Origin: Herbiconiux sp. SALV-R1
Lineage (GTDB): Bacteria; Actinomycetota; Actinomycetes; Actinomycetales; Microbacteriaceae
Direction: 5' to 3'
Assembly (NCBI RefSeq): GCF_013113715.1
Contig: NZ_CP053344.1
Span: 372,001-436,000, forward strand
Length of the DNA: 64,000 nt
Shown: positions 34,836 through 42,928 of the stretch, one piece after another
Layout of the letters: every line of letters starts with the position of its first letter
Numbering within the stretch: position 1 is the stretch's first letter
Notes under the pieces: model-generated
Told to the model about the DNA's origin: nothing
The model's input: only the letters and a program-made list of their open reading frames with translations
The model's database searches: none
Made by a program: the position numbers and the translations under genes

Positions 34836-35027
34836 ATGCTTGAGGTGGAGGTGCGGCGCCGTCATGTGCGTCGATGTCGACGGTGCGATCTTCGAGTCGC
34901 GAGCGTCGAGATGGTGGCTGGGTGGAACGCGTGCTCTGAGGACTGCGCCGAGGAGCTTTCGAGGCGCTTGCGCGACGCGGAGGGCTTCTATGCGGTGTGG
35001 CTCGCGGTGCAGTTCCGCCGACGGTAG
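34836..35027 (+). CDS. Small zinc-ribbon-like protein
   Basis: A 63-aa basic protein with RRCRRCDLR and NACSEDCAEEL, two CxxC/CxxxC pairs placed 25 residues apart as in small zinc fingers, then an arginine-rich tail. GGAAGGTGGG lies upstream of the ATG. No family is recognised. It is divergent from the XRE regulator. The metal-binding role is inferred from cysteine spacing only. Confidence 0.6.
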   Translation: MLEVEVRRRHVRRCRRCDLRVASVEMVAGWNACSEDCAEELSRRLRDAEGFYAVWLAVQFRRR

Positions 35028-35199
35028 CCTGCGAGGCGATATCGGTAGGGGTTAGCGGGTCGGTCGGGAATGCGCGCGGGCGTCGGCCCGCGCGATCGTG
35101 GTGGCTCCGCGGATAGGAGGGGGATCGCATCGGAGCAAAGCGGGAGCCCGGTGCTGGCGCGCGGGCATGCACCTTCGCCGCCGAGGCGCGAGCGCAGCG

Positions 35200-35643
35200 T
35201 CAGGGCGTGGGAGTGGGCTGCAGGCGAGTGGCGAGGATGTATGCGGGGACGGCGCAGGTGACGACGATCAGGTGCATGCACATCAGGGACACCACGGCGG
35301 CGAGGTTCGTGCCCGGGATGACGGGGGCTGCCAGGAGCAGGAGATCGGGGATGAGGGTGAGCGCCGTGACGACGGGCACGAGGAGGCGGAGCACGCGACG
35401 GGGGTGGCGCGCGCGGGTCGTGACGAGGCGCCAGCCGATCCAGCCGACCGCGACGCCGATTACGGTGAAGAGGGCCTGCGCCGGGAGGGAGAGCGGGCCG
35501 TAGCCTGCGGGGGCGCCGAGGGTGACGCCCACCCAGGCGATGGTGGCGTTCAGGGCCACCGCTACGAGCGCGGCTGCAGCGAGCAGTAGCACTGTGCCCA
35601 CGACGGGGTGGAGTCGGGAATGCGTGTCTGCGGTCGTCATCAT
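35200..35643 (-). CDS. DUF6069 family membrane protein
   Basis: A 147-aa membrane protein with four TM helices. VALNATIAWVGVTLGAP, LFTVIGVAVGWIGWRLV, RRVLRLLVPVVTALTLIPDLLLL and HLIVVTCAVPAYILATRL match the DUF6069 layout. The start ATG has GGGAA five bases upstream; a longer frame to 36015 is antisense to the TetR gene. It is divergent from the TetR regulator with a shared operator-like region and is the likely regulated target. Function of the family is unknown. Confidence 0.83.
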   Translation of the reverse strand: MMTTADTHSRLHPVVGTVLLLAAAALVAVALNATIAWVGVTLGAPAGYGPLSLPAQALFTVIGVAVGWIGWRLVTTRARHPRRVLRLLVPVVTALTLIPDLLLLAAPVIPGTNLAAVVSLMCMHLIVVTCAVPAYILATRLQPTPTP

Positions 35644-35683
35644 GTTTCCCATCAAGCCGGTGGCTGTAATTACGGGTCTAGAT

Positions 35684-35722
35684 AGAACCGTTATACAGAT
35701 ACGGTACCGCTGAGAACCGTTA
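35684..35722. promoter_or_regulatory. Likely TetR operator between DUF6069 and tetR
   Basis: Two direct AGAACCGTTA copies (35684-35693, 35713-35722) with an inverted ATACGGTA between them, so that ACCGTTATACAGATACGGT makes a partial palindrome. It lies in the divergent promoter region. Confidence 0.6.
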
Positions 35723-35736
35723 AGTACAATGGCCCC

Positions 35737-36321
35737 ATGTCGACGGATGCGCTCACCGGCCCCGGGCGCCCCCGCGACCCCGAGGTGGAGCGCAGCATCC
35801 TCACCGCCACCCAAGACCTGCTCATCGAGCGCGGCTACGGCGGCACCACCATCGCGGCCGTGGCCGCGCGAGCTCGTTGCGGGAAGTCGGCGATCTACCG
35901 CCGGTGGGACACCAAGGCCGCCCTGGTGGTGGCGGCGGTCGCCGCGACCCAGCAGAAGCGCGAGGTGCCCGACACCGGAAACCTCCGCGACGACCTCCTC
36001 GCCGCCGCCTCGCACTTCGCCGACTCGGGCGACCGGGCCGCGCTCGTGCTGTCGCGCATCCTGAGCGAGATCGGGCGCGACCCCGAGCTGTACCAGGCGG
36101 CGCGGGAGAGCATCGGCGGCCCGCCGGTCGCCGTGCTCGTCGCTGTCATCGAGCGCTGGACCGAGCGGGGGGTGGTGCCGAGCGGCATCCCGGTCGAGCT
36201 CATCGCCGGGATCGTGCCAACGGCGGCGTTCGGGAGCGTGACGCTGCGCCAGCGCGCGCTGGAGTTGCAGAGCATCCGCGAGCTCGTCGACTTCGTGCTC
36301 CTCCCTGCCCTGGCCCGATAA
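35737..36321 (+). CDS. TetR/AcrR-family repressor
   Basis: A 194-aa regulator. The N-terminal helix-turn-helix has PEVERSILTATQDLLIERGYGGTTIAAVAARARCGKSAIYRRWDTKAAL in consecutive blocks, typical of TetR. The C-terminal domain (about 85-190) has LSEIGRDPELYQAARE and WTERGVVP, as in TetR proteins with a C-terminal ligand-binding dimer domain. It probably represses itself and the DUF6069 gene through the repeats between them. Ligand unknown. Confidence 0.9.
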   Translation: MSTDALTGPGRPRDPEVERSILTATQDLLIERGYGGTTIAAVAARARCGKSAIYRRWDTKAALVVAAVAATQQKREVPDTGNLRDDLLAAASHFADSGDRAALVLSRILSEIGRDPELYQAARESIGGPPVAVLVAVIERWTERGVVPSGIPVELIAGIVPTAAFGSVTLRQRALELQSIRELVDFVLLPALAR

Positions 36322-36378
36322 GCGGCCAAGAACGCGAGAAACCAGACGAGCAAGACGCCGTCGTTGCGATTACATGAG

Positions 36379-36392
36379 ATGTATGATGTACT
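36379..36392. promoter_or_regulatory. GntR operator 1, before the sugar importer operon
   Basis: ATGTATGATGTACT; its complement carries TACATCATA, shared with the operators at 42135 and 45845. Lies 62 bp upstream of the binding-protein ATG. Confidence 0.6.
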
Positions 36393-36453
36393 AGCACTCG
36401 CCGTCAGAACGACGGCCCTGTCGTCAAGGACGCCGACCAGAAAAGGACGCGCA

Positions 36454-37818
36454 ATGGCATCACAGCATCGACGCTCTCGTCTCGCACTCCGCACCATCGC
36501 TCTCGCCGCCGGCATGGCCGCGGTCGCCGCGCTCAGCGCCTGCTCCAGCGGCTCGGGCGGCGGAGGCGGCTCCGACTACGGCTTCAACGCCGTCGAGCAA
36601 GACGCGAACGCCCCCCTCACCGTGTGGGTCGACTCCTCGCGCGAGCCGATCGCCAAGGCGTTCCAGGCAGCGAACCCCGACCTCACCGTGAACATCGAGA
36701 CCTACGACGGCTCGGCCGGCGGCAGCGACTCGTTCAAGACCAAGGTCGCCCTCTTCGACCAGTCGGGTTCGGGATGGCCCGACGTCGTGTTCTCGACGCA
36801 GCAGAACGACACCTCGTGGGCGAGCAAGTCGAACAACGGCGCCGAGCCGTTCGCCGCCGTGCTCAACCAGGGGCTCCTCTCCGACGACTTCCTCGACGGC
36901 TTCACCGACGGCGCACTCACCCCGATGACCGTCGACGACAAGGTCTACGGCGTGCGCAACGACCTCGCCCCCGTCGTCTACTGGTACAACGACACCCTCA
37001 TGAAGGAGTTCGGCTACGAGGTGCCGACGACCTGGGAAGAGTACGTGGCGCTCAGCGACAAGGTCGCTGCCGAGCATCCGGGATACATCCTCGGCTCGGT
37101 GGGCGACTCGTTCCAGGGCCCTTACATCTACTACTGGGGTGCCGAGGCCCCCGTCTTCCAGACCGAGGGCGACACCTTCACCAGCGACTTCTCCGACCCC
37201 AACTCCGAGAAGGTCACCGAGATGCTCGACCACATGATCGAGAACGGCACGCTCGTGAACGACTCCGTCTTCGGGGCCGACTTCGTGACGAAGTACAGCG
37301 ACAAGGTGCTCGGGATGCCCGGCCCGGCCTGGTACGCCGGCGCCCTCTTCCAGAACCCCGACAGCCTGAACTCCCCGGCCGGCACCATCGGCGCAGCGGC
37401 CCCGCTGAGCTGGGAGGGTGAAGACAAGGTCACCGGCAACGTGGGTGGCGGCGTCTGGTACGGCTCGAGCCACTCCGCGAACCTCGAGGGCGTGGCGAAG
37501 TTCCTCGAGTTCGTCACGAGCTCCGACGACGCCGTGAAGCTCACCTCCGGTCTCCCCGCCTACCAGTCGGCTGCCGACACCTGGCTCACCGACCAGGCGA
37601 GCTCGGGCTTCTTCGTCGGCGACTTCAAGTCGGCCATCTCGACCGCGGCGTCGAGCGTGTGGGACGGCTGGGGCTTCCCCTCCTTCAGCCCCGAGACCGC
37701 GTACGCTTCGGTGGTCATCCCCGGCATCGCGGCCGGCAAGACCATGGCCGACCTGGCGCCCGACCTGCAGAAGGAATACCTCAACCAGGCCCAGGTGCAG
37801 GGCTACACCGTCAAGTAG
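36454..37818 (+). CDS. ABC sugar-binding lipoprotein (family 1)
   Basis: A 454-aa extracellular solute-binding protein with a signal peptide ending in a lipobox (AALSACSSGSGG, Cys near residue 30). The mature part has the periplasmic-binding fold (VWVDSSREPIAKAFQAANPD, NDTLMKEFGYEVPTTWEEY, MPGPAWYAGALF). It delivers a sugar to the two permeases encoded next. AAAAGGA precedes the ATG. There is no ATPase gene in the operon; such importers usually share a genome-encoded MsiK-type ATPase. Substrate inferred from the neighbouring deoxyhexose genes. Confidence 0.9.
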   Translation: MASQHRRSRLALRTIALAAGMAAVAALSACSSGSGGGGGSDYGFNAVEQDANAPLTVWVDSSREPIAKAFQAANPDLTVNIETYDGSAGGSDSFKTKVALFDQSGSGWPDVVFSTQQNDTSWASKSNNGAEPFAAVLNQGLLSDDFLDGFTDGALTPMTVDDKVYGVRNDLAPVVYWYNDTLMKEFGYEVPTTWEEYVALSDKVAAEHPGYILGSVGDSFQGPYIYYWGAEAPVFQTEGDTFTSDFSDPNSEKVTEMLDHMIENGTLVNDSVFGADFVTKYSDKVLGMPGPAWYAGALFQNPDSLNSPAGTIGAAAPLSWEGEDKVTGNVGGGVWYGSSHSANLEGVAKFLEFVTSSDDAVKLTSGLPAYQSAADTWLTDQASSGFFVGDFKSAISTAASSVWDGWGFPSFSPETAYASVVIPGIAAGKTMADLAPDLQKEYLNQAQVQGYTVK

Positions 37819-37828
37819 ATCCGATCCT

Positions 37829-38821
37829 GTGGATGCTGCGGCATCCACCGCGACGAAGGACACTCTCATCACTACAACCGTCACCGCTCCCGCCGCCGCC
37901 GCGGCCTCCTCGGAGGCCCGGCGGGGGCGGGAGCCCTCGTCTTCCCGCCGCCGCCGGCTGGATCGCTCGCAGAGCCGCATCGGCACGGTGTTCGTCTCCG
38001 GCTACGTGCTGCTCCTGCTCGCCTTCGGCGTGTTCCCCACCCTCTACGCCGTCTTCCTGTCGTTCACCAAAGACGGGTCGTTCGCCGGGCTCGACAACTT
38101 CATCAAGGTCTTCAACGACTACCGGTTCCTCCCGGCCGTGGCGCACGTCGCCATCTACCTCGTCTTCTACCTCGCCTCACTGCTCATCTTCGTCGTGCTG
38201 CTCGCGCTCCTCGTGCACGGCCTCGGCCGCCGGTGGCTGTCGTCGAGCTACCGCTTCGTCTATTACATTCCCGGGGCGCTCGCCGGAGCATCCAGCGTCA
38301 TGCTGTGGCTGTTCCTCCTCGACCCGAGCGTCAGCCCGGTCGCCTTCCTCCTCCGGGCCCTCGGCTTCGACACCTTCGTGCAGACCGTGTCGATCGACAA
38401 CCTGCCGATCATCTTCACCGTCATCGCCTTCTGGACGGGTGCCGGCGGCTGGATCGTCATCATGTACGGCGCCCTCAACAACATCTCCGGCGACGTGCTC
38501 GAGGCCGCCCGCATCGACGGTGCCGGGCCCGTGAAGACCGCCCTCCACATCCAGATCCCCCTCATGCGCAAGTGGATCTCGTACATGGCGATCATGTCGC
38601 TCGCCGCCGGAACCCAGCTCTTCGTCGAGCCCCGCGTGCTGTCGCAGGCCTCGAAGGGCGTCGTGCCGCCCGACTACTCCATCAACCAGCTCGCCTACCT
38701 GTTCGCCTTCCGGCAGGGCGACTTCAACGGATCCGCCGCGATCTCGCTCCTGCTGCTCCTCGTCGCCGGCGCCCTGTCGGCCGTGTTCGTCTTCCGAGGG
38801 GGACTCTTTGAACGCGATTGA
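37829..38821 (+). CDS. ABC sugar permease 1 (MalF-type)
   Basis: About 330 aa with six TM helices: an N-terminal Ala/Ser/Arg-rich tail of about 45 aa, then GTVFVSGYVLLLLAFGVFPTLYAVFLSFT, and the EAA loop near the end of helix five (EAARIDGAGPVKTALHIQIPLM). It forms the membrane channel with the next gene. The start is uncertain: the GTG chosen has no ribosome site, while a good GAAGGA (37855-37860) is followed by no standard start codon. Confidence 0.88.
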   Translation: MDAAASTATKDTLITTTVTAPAAAAASSEARRGREPSSSRRRRLDRSQSRIGTVFVSGYVLLLLAFGVFPTLYAVFLSFTKDGSFAGLDNFIKVFNDYRFLPAVAHVAIYLVFYLASLLIFVVLLALLVHGLGRRWLSSSYRFVYYIPGALAGASSVMLWLFLLDPSVSPVAFLLRALGFDTFVQTVSIDNLPIIFTVIAFWTGAGGWIVIMYGALNNISGDVLEAARIDGAGPVKTALHIQIPLMRKWISYMAIMSLAAGTQLFVEPRVLSQASKGVVPPDYSINQLAYLFAFRQGDFNGSAAISLLLLLVAGALSAVFVFRGGLFERD

Positions 38822-39728
38822 TCTCGCCACCGCCACCCGCCGACGCACCCGGGTAGCCGTGTCTCCCGCGCAGTGGATCACGAGGGTGCTGGTCACCGTC
38901 GTGCTGCTGTTCTTCGTCGTCTTCTTCGCCGTCCCCATCCTGTGGCTCCTCCTGGCGCCCACGAAGACGGCGGGTCAGCTACTTCTGGATGCGCCGTTCA
39001 GCTTCGGCGGCTTCGACACCCTGGCCTCGAACTGGAACGAGCTGATGCAGTTCCAAGACGGCATCGTCTGGGTCTGGATCGGCAACTCGGTGCTCTACAC
39101 CGGCGCGGCACTGGTGGTGACGCTGCTGGTCACCATCCCGGCGGGCTACGCCCTGGCCCTCACCGACTTCAAGCTGCGCAAGACACTGCTGGTCGTCACG
39201 CTGATCGTGATGCTCATTCCGAGCACCGCGCTCGTGCTGCCGATCTTCCTCGAGATGTCGGCGCTGAAGCTCGTCGGCAACCCGCTCGCCGTCATCCTCC
39301 CGTTCTCGTTTTTCCCGTTCGGGGTGTACCTCACCTACATCTACTTCTCGACGAGCGTGTCGAAAGACCTGCTCGACGCCGCCCGCATGGACGGCGCGGG
39401 GGAGTGGCGCGTGTTCGCCCGGATCGCGATGCCACTCGCGACACCCGTGATCGCCCTGGTCGGCTTCTTCAACCTGGTCGGCAACTGGAACAACTACTTC
39501 CTGCCGTTCGTCATGGCGCCCGGCCGCAAGTCGCCCATTCAGGTCGGTCTCGCCGAGCTGCTGTCAAACGTGCCGCTGTTCAACCCCACGAGCTCGGCCT
39601 CGGTGACGATCACGCTCCCCGTGCTGGCTCTGGCGACCGTGGTCTCGGTGGCTCCCGTGCTCGTGATCTTCCTGTTCTCGCAGCGATTCCTGGTGACCGG
39701 CATGACCGCGGGCGGGACGAAGGAATGA
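38808..39728 (+). CDS. ABC sugar permease 2 (MalG-type)
   Basis: A 306-aa inner-membrane protein with six TM helices (WITRVLVTVVLLFFVVFFAVPILWLLLAP first) and the EAA motif DAARMDGAGEWRVFARIAMPLA. TTG start preceded by GAGGGGGA, overlapping the previous gene by 14 bp. It pairs with permease 1. Its stop overlaps the mutarotase start by ATGA. Confidence 0.92.
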   Translation: MNAIDLATATRRRTRVAVSPAQWITRVLVTVVLLFFVVFFAVPILWLLLAPTKTAGQLLLDAPFSFGGFDTLASNWNELMQFQDGIVWVWIGNSVLYTGAALVVTLLVTIPAGYALALTDFKLRKTLLVVTLIVMLIPSTALVLPIFLEMSALKLVGNPLAVILPFSFFPFGVYLTYIYFSTSVSKDLLDAARMDGAGEWRVFARIAMPLATPVIALVGFFNLVGNWNNYFLPFVMAPGRKSPIQVGLAELLSNVPLFNPTSSASVTITLPVLALATVVSVAPVLVIFLFSQRFLVTGMTAGGTKE

Positions 39729-40069
39729 CGGATGCACACGCTCCCGTCAGGCGGTTCGGGATGGCCGCGCGGCTTGCGCCCGAGAAGAGGGCTGAGTACC
39801 TGGCGCTGCACGCGAACGTGTGGCCGCAGGTGGAGGCGACGATCACCGAGTGCGGCATCCGGAACTTCACGATCTTCGTGCTGGATGACGTGATTCTCGG
39901 GTATTACGAGTACGTCGGAGACGACTACGAGGCCGATCAGGCACGGATGGCGGAAGACCCCGAGACGCAGAAGTGGTGGTCGTACACGGCGCCGTGCCAG
40001 CTGCCGTTCCGCGAGGGGTCAGGCGCGCCGAACTGGGAGCAGTTCGCCGAGGTGTGGCACCAGGACTGA
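39725..40069 (+). CDS. L-rhamnose/L-fucose mutarotase (RhaM-like)
   Basis: A 114-aa protein of the RhaM/DUF718 mutarotase family. It has RFGMAARLAPEKRAEYLALHANVWP, FTIFVLDDVILGYYEYVG and PETQKWWSYTAPCQLP, including the His and Tyr/Trp residues around the active pocket. It interconverts alpha and beta anomers of a 6-deoxyhexose after uptake and before oxidation. It is the last gene of the importer operon and supports a deoxyhexose substrate. Confidence 0.9.
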   Translation: MTDAHAPVRRFGMAARLAPEKRAEYLALHANVWPQVEATITECGIRNFTIFVLDDVILGYYEYVGDDYEADQARMAEDPETQKWWSYTAPCQLPFREGSGAPNWEQFAEVWHQD

Positions 40070-40143
40070 CGCGCGGCCGCGGCTGACGCGCGGCCGGGCA
40101 CTCTGGGCTGGCGACTCGAGCCGCCAGCTTCGCCCGCGACCCC

Positions 40144-40908
40144 TCAGGGGTTGCGGGCAGTCGGCTGACGGCGGCGCAGCCAGGCGTCCATGATGTGCGC
40201 CCGCATCGCCGCCTCGGCCCCCGCCGCATCGCCGGCCTCGATCGCCTCCAGCACCTTGCGGTGCTCGTCGAGGGTCTTGGCGAAGGCGTCGCGCGACGGG
40301 TTCGCCGTGAACCGGGCGGATTCGCGCGCACGCGAGAACAGCGAACGCGTGATGCTCTCGGCGAGGGGGATGCGCGACTGCTGCATCACCACGACGTGGA
40401 AGAGCATGTCAGCGTCGTTGTACTCGACCTCGTGGTCGATGGTCTCCTCCATGCGCTCGAAGGCGCTGCGCAGCTCGTCGAGCTCGTCATCGGAGCGGCG
40501 TGCGGCCGTTGCCGCCGCCATCGCCCCCTCGAGCGAGCTCCTCACAATGGCGAGATCGTCGAGCACGCCGAGCGAGGCGTCGTTCTCGAGCATGACCTGC
40601 AGCACCACCGGGTCGAGCACGTTCCACGACTCGCGCGTGCGAACCGTCGTTCCGCTGCCCTGGACGACGGCGACCAGGCCCTTCTCCTCGATCCGTTTGA
40701 CGGACTCGCGCACGACGGTGCGGCTCACGCCGAAGTGGGAACTGAGCTCCGTCTCGATCGGCAGCATCGTTCCCTCGGCGATCTCGCCGGTGACGATCGC
40801 GGTGACCAGGTCGTGCACGACGGCGACGCCCAGTCGCGAGACCGGCGTGCGTGCGGCGGCACGATCGAAGACCCGCGACGAGCTGCCGGTCGCCCGAAGA
40901 TCATTCAT
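40144..40908 (-). CDS. GntR-family regulator, FadR/FCD type
   Basis: A 254-aa regulator. N-terminal winged helix (SRLGVAVVHDLVTAIVTGEIAEGTMLP, SRTVVRESVKRIEEKGLV) and C-terminal FCD domain of helices with ligand-binding His/Asp residues (DDLAIVRSSLEGAMA, DMLFHVVVMQQS, LDEHRKVLEAIEAGD). It lies 9 bp after the dehydratase gene on the same strand. It probably represses the pathway through the three near-identical palindromes and is released by a pathway sugar acid. Confidence 0.9.
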   Translation of the reverse strand: MNDLRATGSSSRVFDRAAARTPVSRLGVAVVHDLVTAIVTGEIAEGTMLPIETELSSHFGVSRTVVRESVKRIEEKGLVAVVQGSGTTVRTRESWNVLDPVVLQVMLENDASLGVLDDLAIVRSSLEGAMAAATAARRSDDELDELRSAFERMEETIDHEVEYNDADMLFHVVVMQQSRIPLAESITRSLFSRARESARFTANPSRDAFAKTLDEHRKVLEAIEAGDAAGAEAAMRAHIMDAWLRRRQPTARNP

Positions 40909-40917
40909 CTCAACATT

Positions 40918-42096
40918 CTAGATGCTGAGGGGTGCCGGCGTTGAGTCGGCCTCAGGCGCGTCTGCCGTGAGCATCAGGCCCGCGCGGACGGGGCGTACGT
41001 GAGGGCCGGCGGCCTGCATCCAATCGCCTTGTTCGCGAGCGGACTCGATGGCCGCCTCGTCGATGCGCAGGCCGGCACCGGGGGCGTCGCCCAGCACGAT
41101 GCCCCCGTCGACGAACTCCTCGTCGACGACGACCCCGAAGGGCGCCGCGAGATCTTGCACCTCGGCCGTCAGGTGGTTCGGCACCGAGGCGGCGGCATGG
41201 GTGACGGCGGGGTTGCTCGTCAGGCCGACCGGGCTGATCGGTAGGTCGCGCGCGTGCGCGGCGTAGGCCAGTCGGATGAAGTGGGTGATTCCCCACACGG
41301 CGCCCGACTGCACGATGTCGACACCGCCGAGGTCGAACAGGCTGCGGAACTGCTCGAGACCCGTGAGGTTCTCGCCCGTGGCGACCGCCGCGTTCACGGC
41401 CCGCGAGAGGCGGGCGTGGCCGTGGGCATCCCAGCGGCGCAGCGGCTCCTCGATCCAGGTGAGATCGACCTCGGCTTCGACGGCGCTGACGTATCGCACC
41501 GCCTGCTTGAGGTTCCACGACTCGTTCGCGTCGAGCATGAGGGCGGGGCGTGCCGTGTTGCGGGCGAGGGCGCCCCGCACGATGTCGAGCCGGCGCAAAT
41601 CGGTCTCGACGTCGCGCCCGCCCTTGAGCTTGCCGCTCGTGAAACCGCGGTCGGCCATCGACTCGTAGAAGTCCGCCAGCCGCTCGTCGCTCAGCGCGAT
41701 GTCGAGACCGGATGCGTAGCCGGGCACGAAGCGGTCGGTGGCTCCGAGTAGGCGCCAGAGCGGTTCGCCGACCAGCTTCGCCTTGATGTCCCAGAGTGCG
41801 GCGTCGAAGGTGGCGACGCCGCCGAAGGTGGCACCGTTGTGGCCTGCCTTGAAGACGTGGGCGAGCATCCGGTCGTAGAGGGCGGAGACGCCGCGGGGGT
41901 CTTGGCCCTCGAGGGCGGGGAAGATACGCGCCAGGTCGTGGTCGGAGCCGAGCGCGACGCCCTCGACGCCCTCGTCGGTCTCGATGATGACGACCGGAAC
42001 CTCGGTGATGCCGGATGCGATGAAGCCGTTGACGTCGCCCACCGGTCGCCCCCAGTCACGGTGGGTGCGAACGGTTCGGTAGCCCGTGATTTTCAT
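40918..42096 (-). CDS. Enolase-superfamily sugar-acid dehydratase
   Basis: A 392-aa protein of the mandelate-racemase/muconate-lactonizing branch. Capping domain 1-125; barrel with K156-x-K158 (GKLKGG), metal ligands D189 (MLDANES), E216 (TWIEEPL) and E242 (ATGENLTG), and D260 in VDIVQSG. The usual His of the second base, in a PH motif after the seventh strand, seems replaced (LPISPVGLTS, V290). A sugar-acid dehydratase such as L-fuconate type is likely from context, but that substitution leaves the reaction uncertain. Confidence 0.82.
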   Translation of the reverse strand: MKITGYRTVRTHRDWGRPVGDVNGFIASGITEVPVVIIETDEGVEGVALGSDHDLARIFPALEGQDPRGVSALYDRMLAHVFKAGHNGATFGGVATFDAALWDIKAKLVGEPLWRLLGATDRFVPGYASGLDIALSDERLADFYESMADRGFTSGKLKGGRDVETDLRRLDIVRGALARNTARPALMLDANESWNLKQAVRYVSAVEAEVDLTWIEEPLRRWDAHGHARLSRAVNAAVATGENLTGLEQFRSLFDLGGVDIVQSGAVWGITHFIRLAYAAHARDLPISPVGLTSNPAVTHAAASVPNHLTAEVQDLAAPFGVVVDEEFVDGGIVLGDAPGAGLRIDEAAIESAREQGDWMQAAGPHVRPVRAGLMLTADAPEADSTPAPLSI

Positions 42097-42134
42097 ATCG
42101 TCCTTGACATCGGTGAAGCGGATTCAGGATAGAG

Positions 42135-42147
42135 CATACATCATATG
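42135..42147. promoter_or_regulatory. GntR operator 2, before the dehydratase
   Basis: CATA-CATCA-TATG, a perfect 4+4 palindrome with 5-nt spacer; 12 of 13 bases match the copy at 45845-45857. Confidence 0.7.
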
Positions 42148-42169
42148 AACGATGAACCACCAGCTCGCG

Positions 42170-42928
42170 TCAGCGACCGAGCCAGCCCCCGTCGACGGGG
42201 ATTACGATGCCGTCGACGTAGTCGGACGCGGGCGACGCGAGGAACACCGTCGCGCCGGCGAGATCGCTCGCCTCGCCCCAGCGGCCCGCCGGGATGCGCG
42301 CCAGGATCGCCTCCGACCGCTCGGCGTCGGCGCGGAGGGCTTCGGTGTTGTCTGTGGCGATGTAGCCGGGGGCGATCGCGTTCACGTTGACGCCCCGCAC
42401 CGACCACTCGTTCGACAGAGCCTTCGTGAGGCCCGCGATTCCCGATTTCGCCGCCGTGTAGCCCGGTACGTTGATGCCGCCCTGAAAGCTCAGCAGCGAG
42501 GCCGTGAAGATGATCTTGCCGCGGCCCCGCGCCAGCATCTGCGGCACCACGGCCTGAGTGAGCGCGAATTGGCTGGTGAGGTTCACCTGCAGCACGCGGT
42601 CCCAGGAGGAGAGCGGATGCTCGGCCGCCGGCGCCCGTTCGATGACCCCGGCATTGTTCACCAGGATGTCGACCCGGCGGCTCGCCAGGGTCTGACCCAG
42701 CTCGGACACGGCATCGGGGTCGGCGAAGTCGCAGGCGATGCCCTCGAAGCGGCGGCCGGCGCCCAGCACCGCGCTCTCGATCTCGCTGCCCGAGGCGGGC
42801 TGGGAGGCGCTCACTCCGATGATGTCGGCACCGGCCTCGGCGAGGGCGAGGGCCATGGCGAAGCCGATGCCGCGCCGTGCCCCGGTGACCACGGCGGTGG
42901 TTCCGGTGAGGTCGAACAGGCCGCTCAT
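42170..42928 (-). CDS. SDR dehydrogenase, KduD/keto-deoxy-sugar-acid type
   Basis: A 252-aa NAD(P)-binding Rossmann protein of the classical SDR family. TGARRGIGFAMALALAEAG (cofactor loop), NNAGV, and the Ser-Tyr-Lys triad (S in TASLLSF, YTAAK with Tyr and Lys) are all present. The C-terminal VFLASPASDYVDGIVIPVDGGW is typical of 2-deoxy-gluconate/gluconate 5-dehydrogenases. Its likely step is oxidation of a 2-keto-3-deoxy sugar acid. ATGA overlap with the Zn-ADH gene. Probably the 2-keto-3-deoxy-L-fuconate dehydrogenase of the pathway, inferred from the neighbours. Confidence 0.9.
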   Translation of the reverse strand: MSGLFDLTGTTAVVTGARRGIGFAMALALAEAGADIIGVSASQPASGSEIESAVLGAGRRFEGIACDFADPDAVSELGQTLASRRVDILVNNAGVIERAPAAEHPLSSWDRVLQVNLTSQFALTQAVVPQMLARGRGKIIFTASLLSFQGGINVPGYTAAKSGIAGLTKALSNEWSVRGVNVNAIAPGYIATDNTEALRADAERSEAILARIPAGRWGEASDLAGATVFLASPASDYVDGIVIPVDGGWLGR

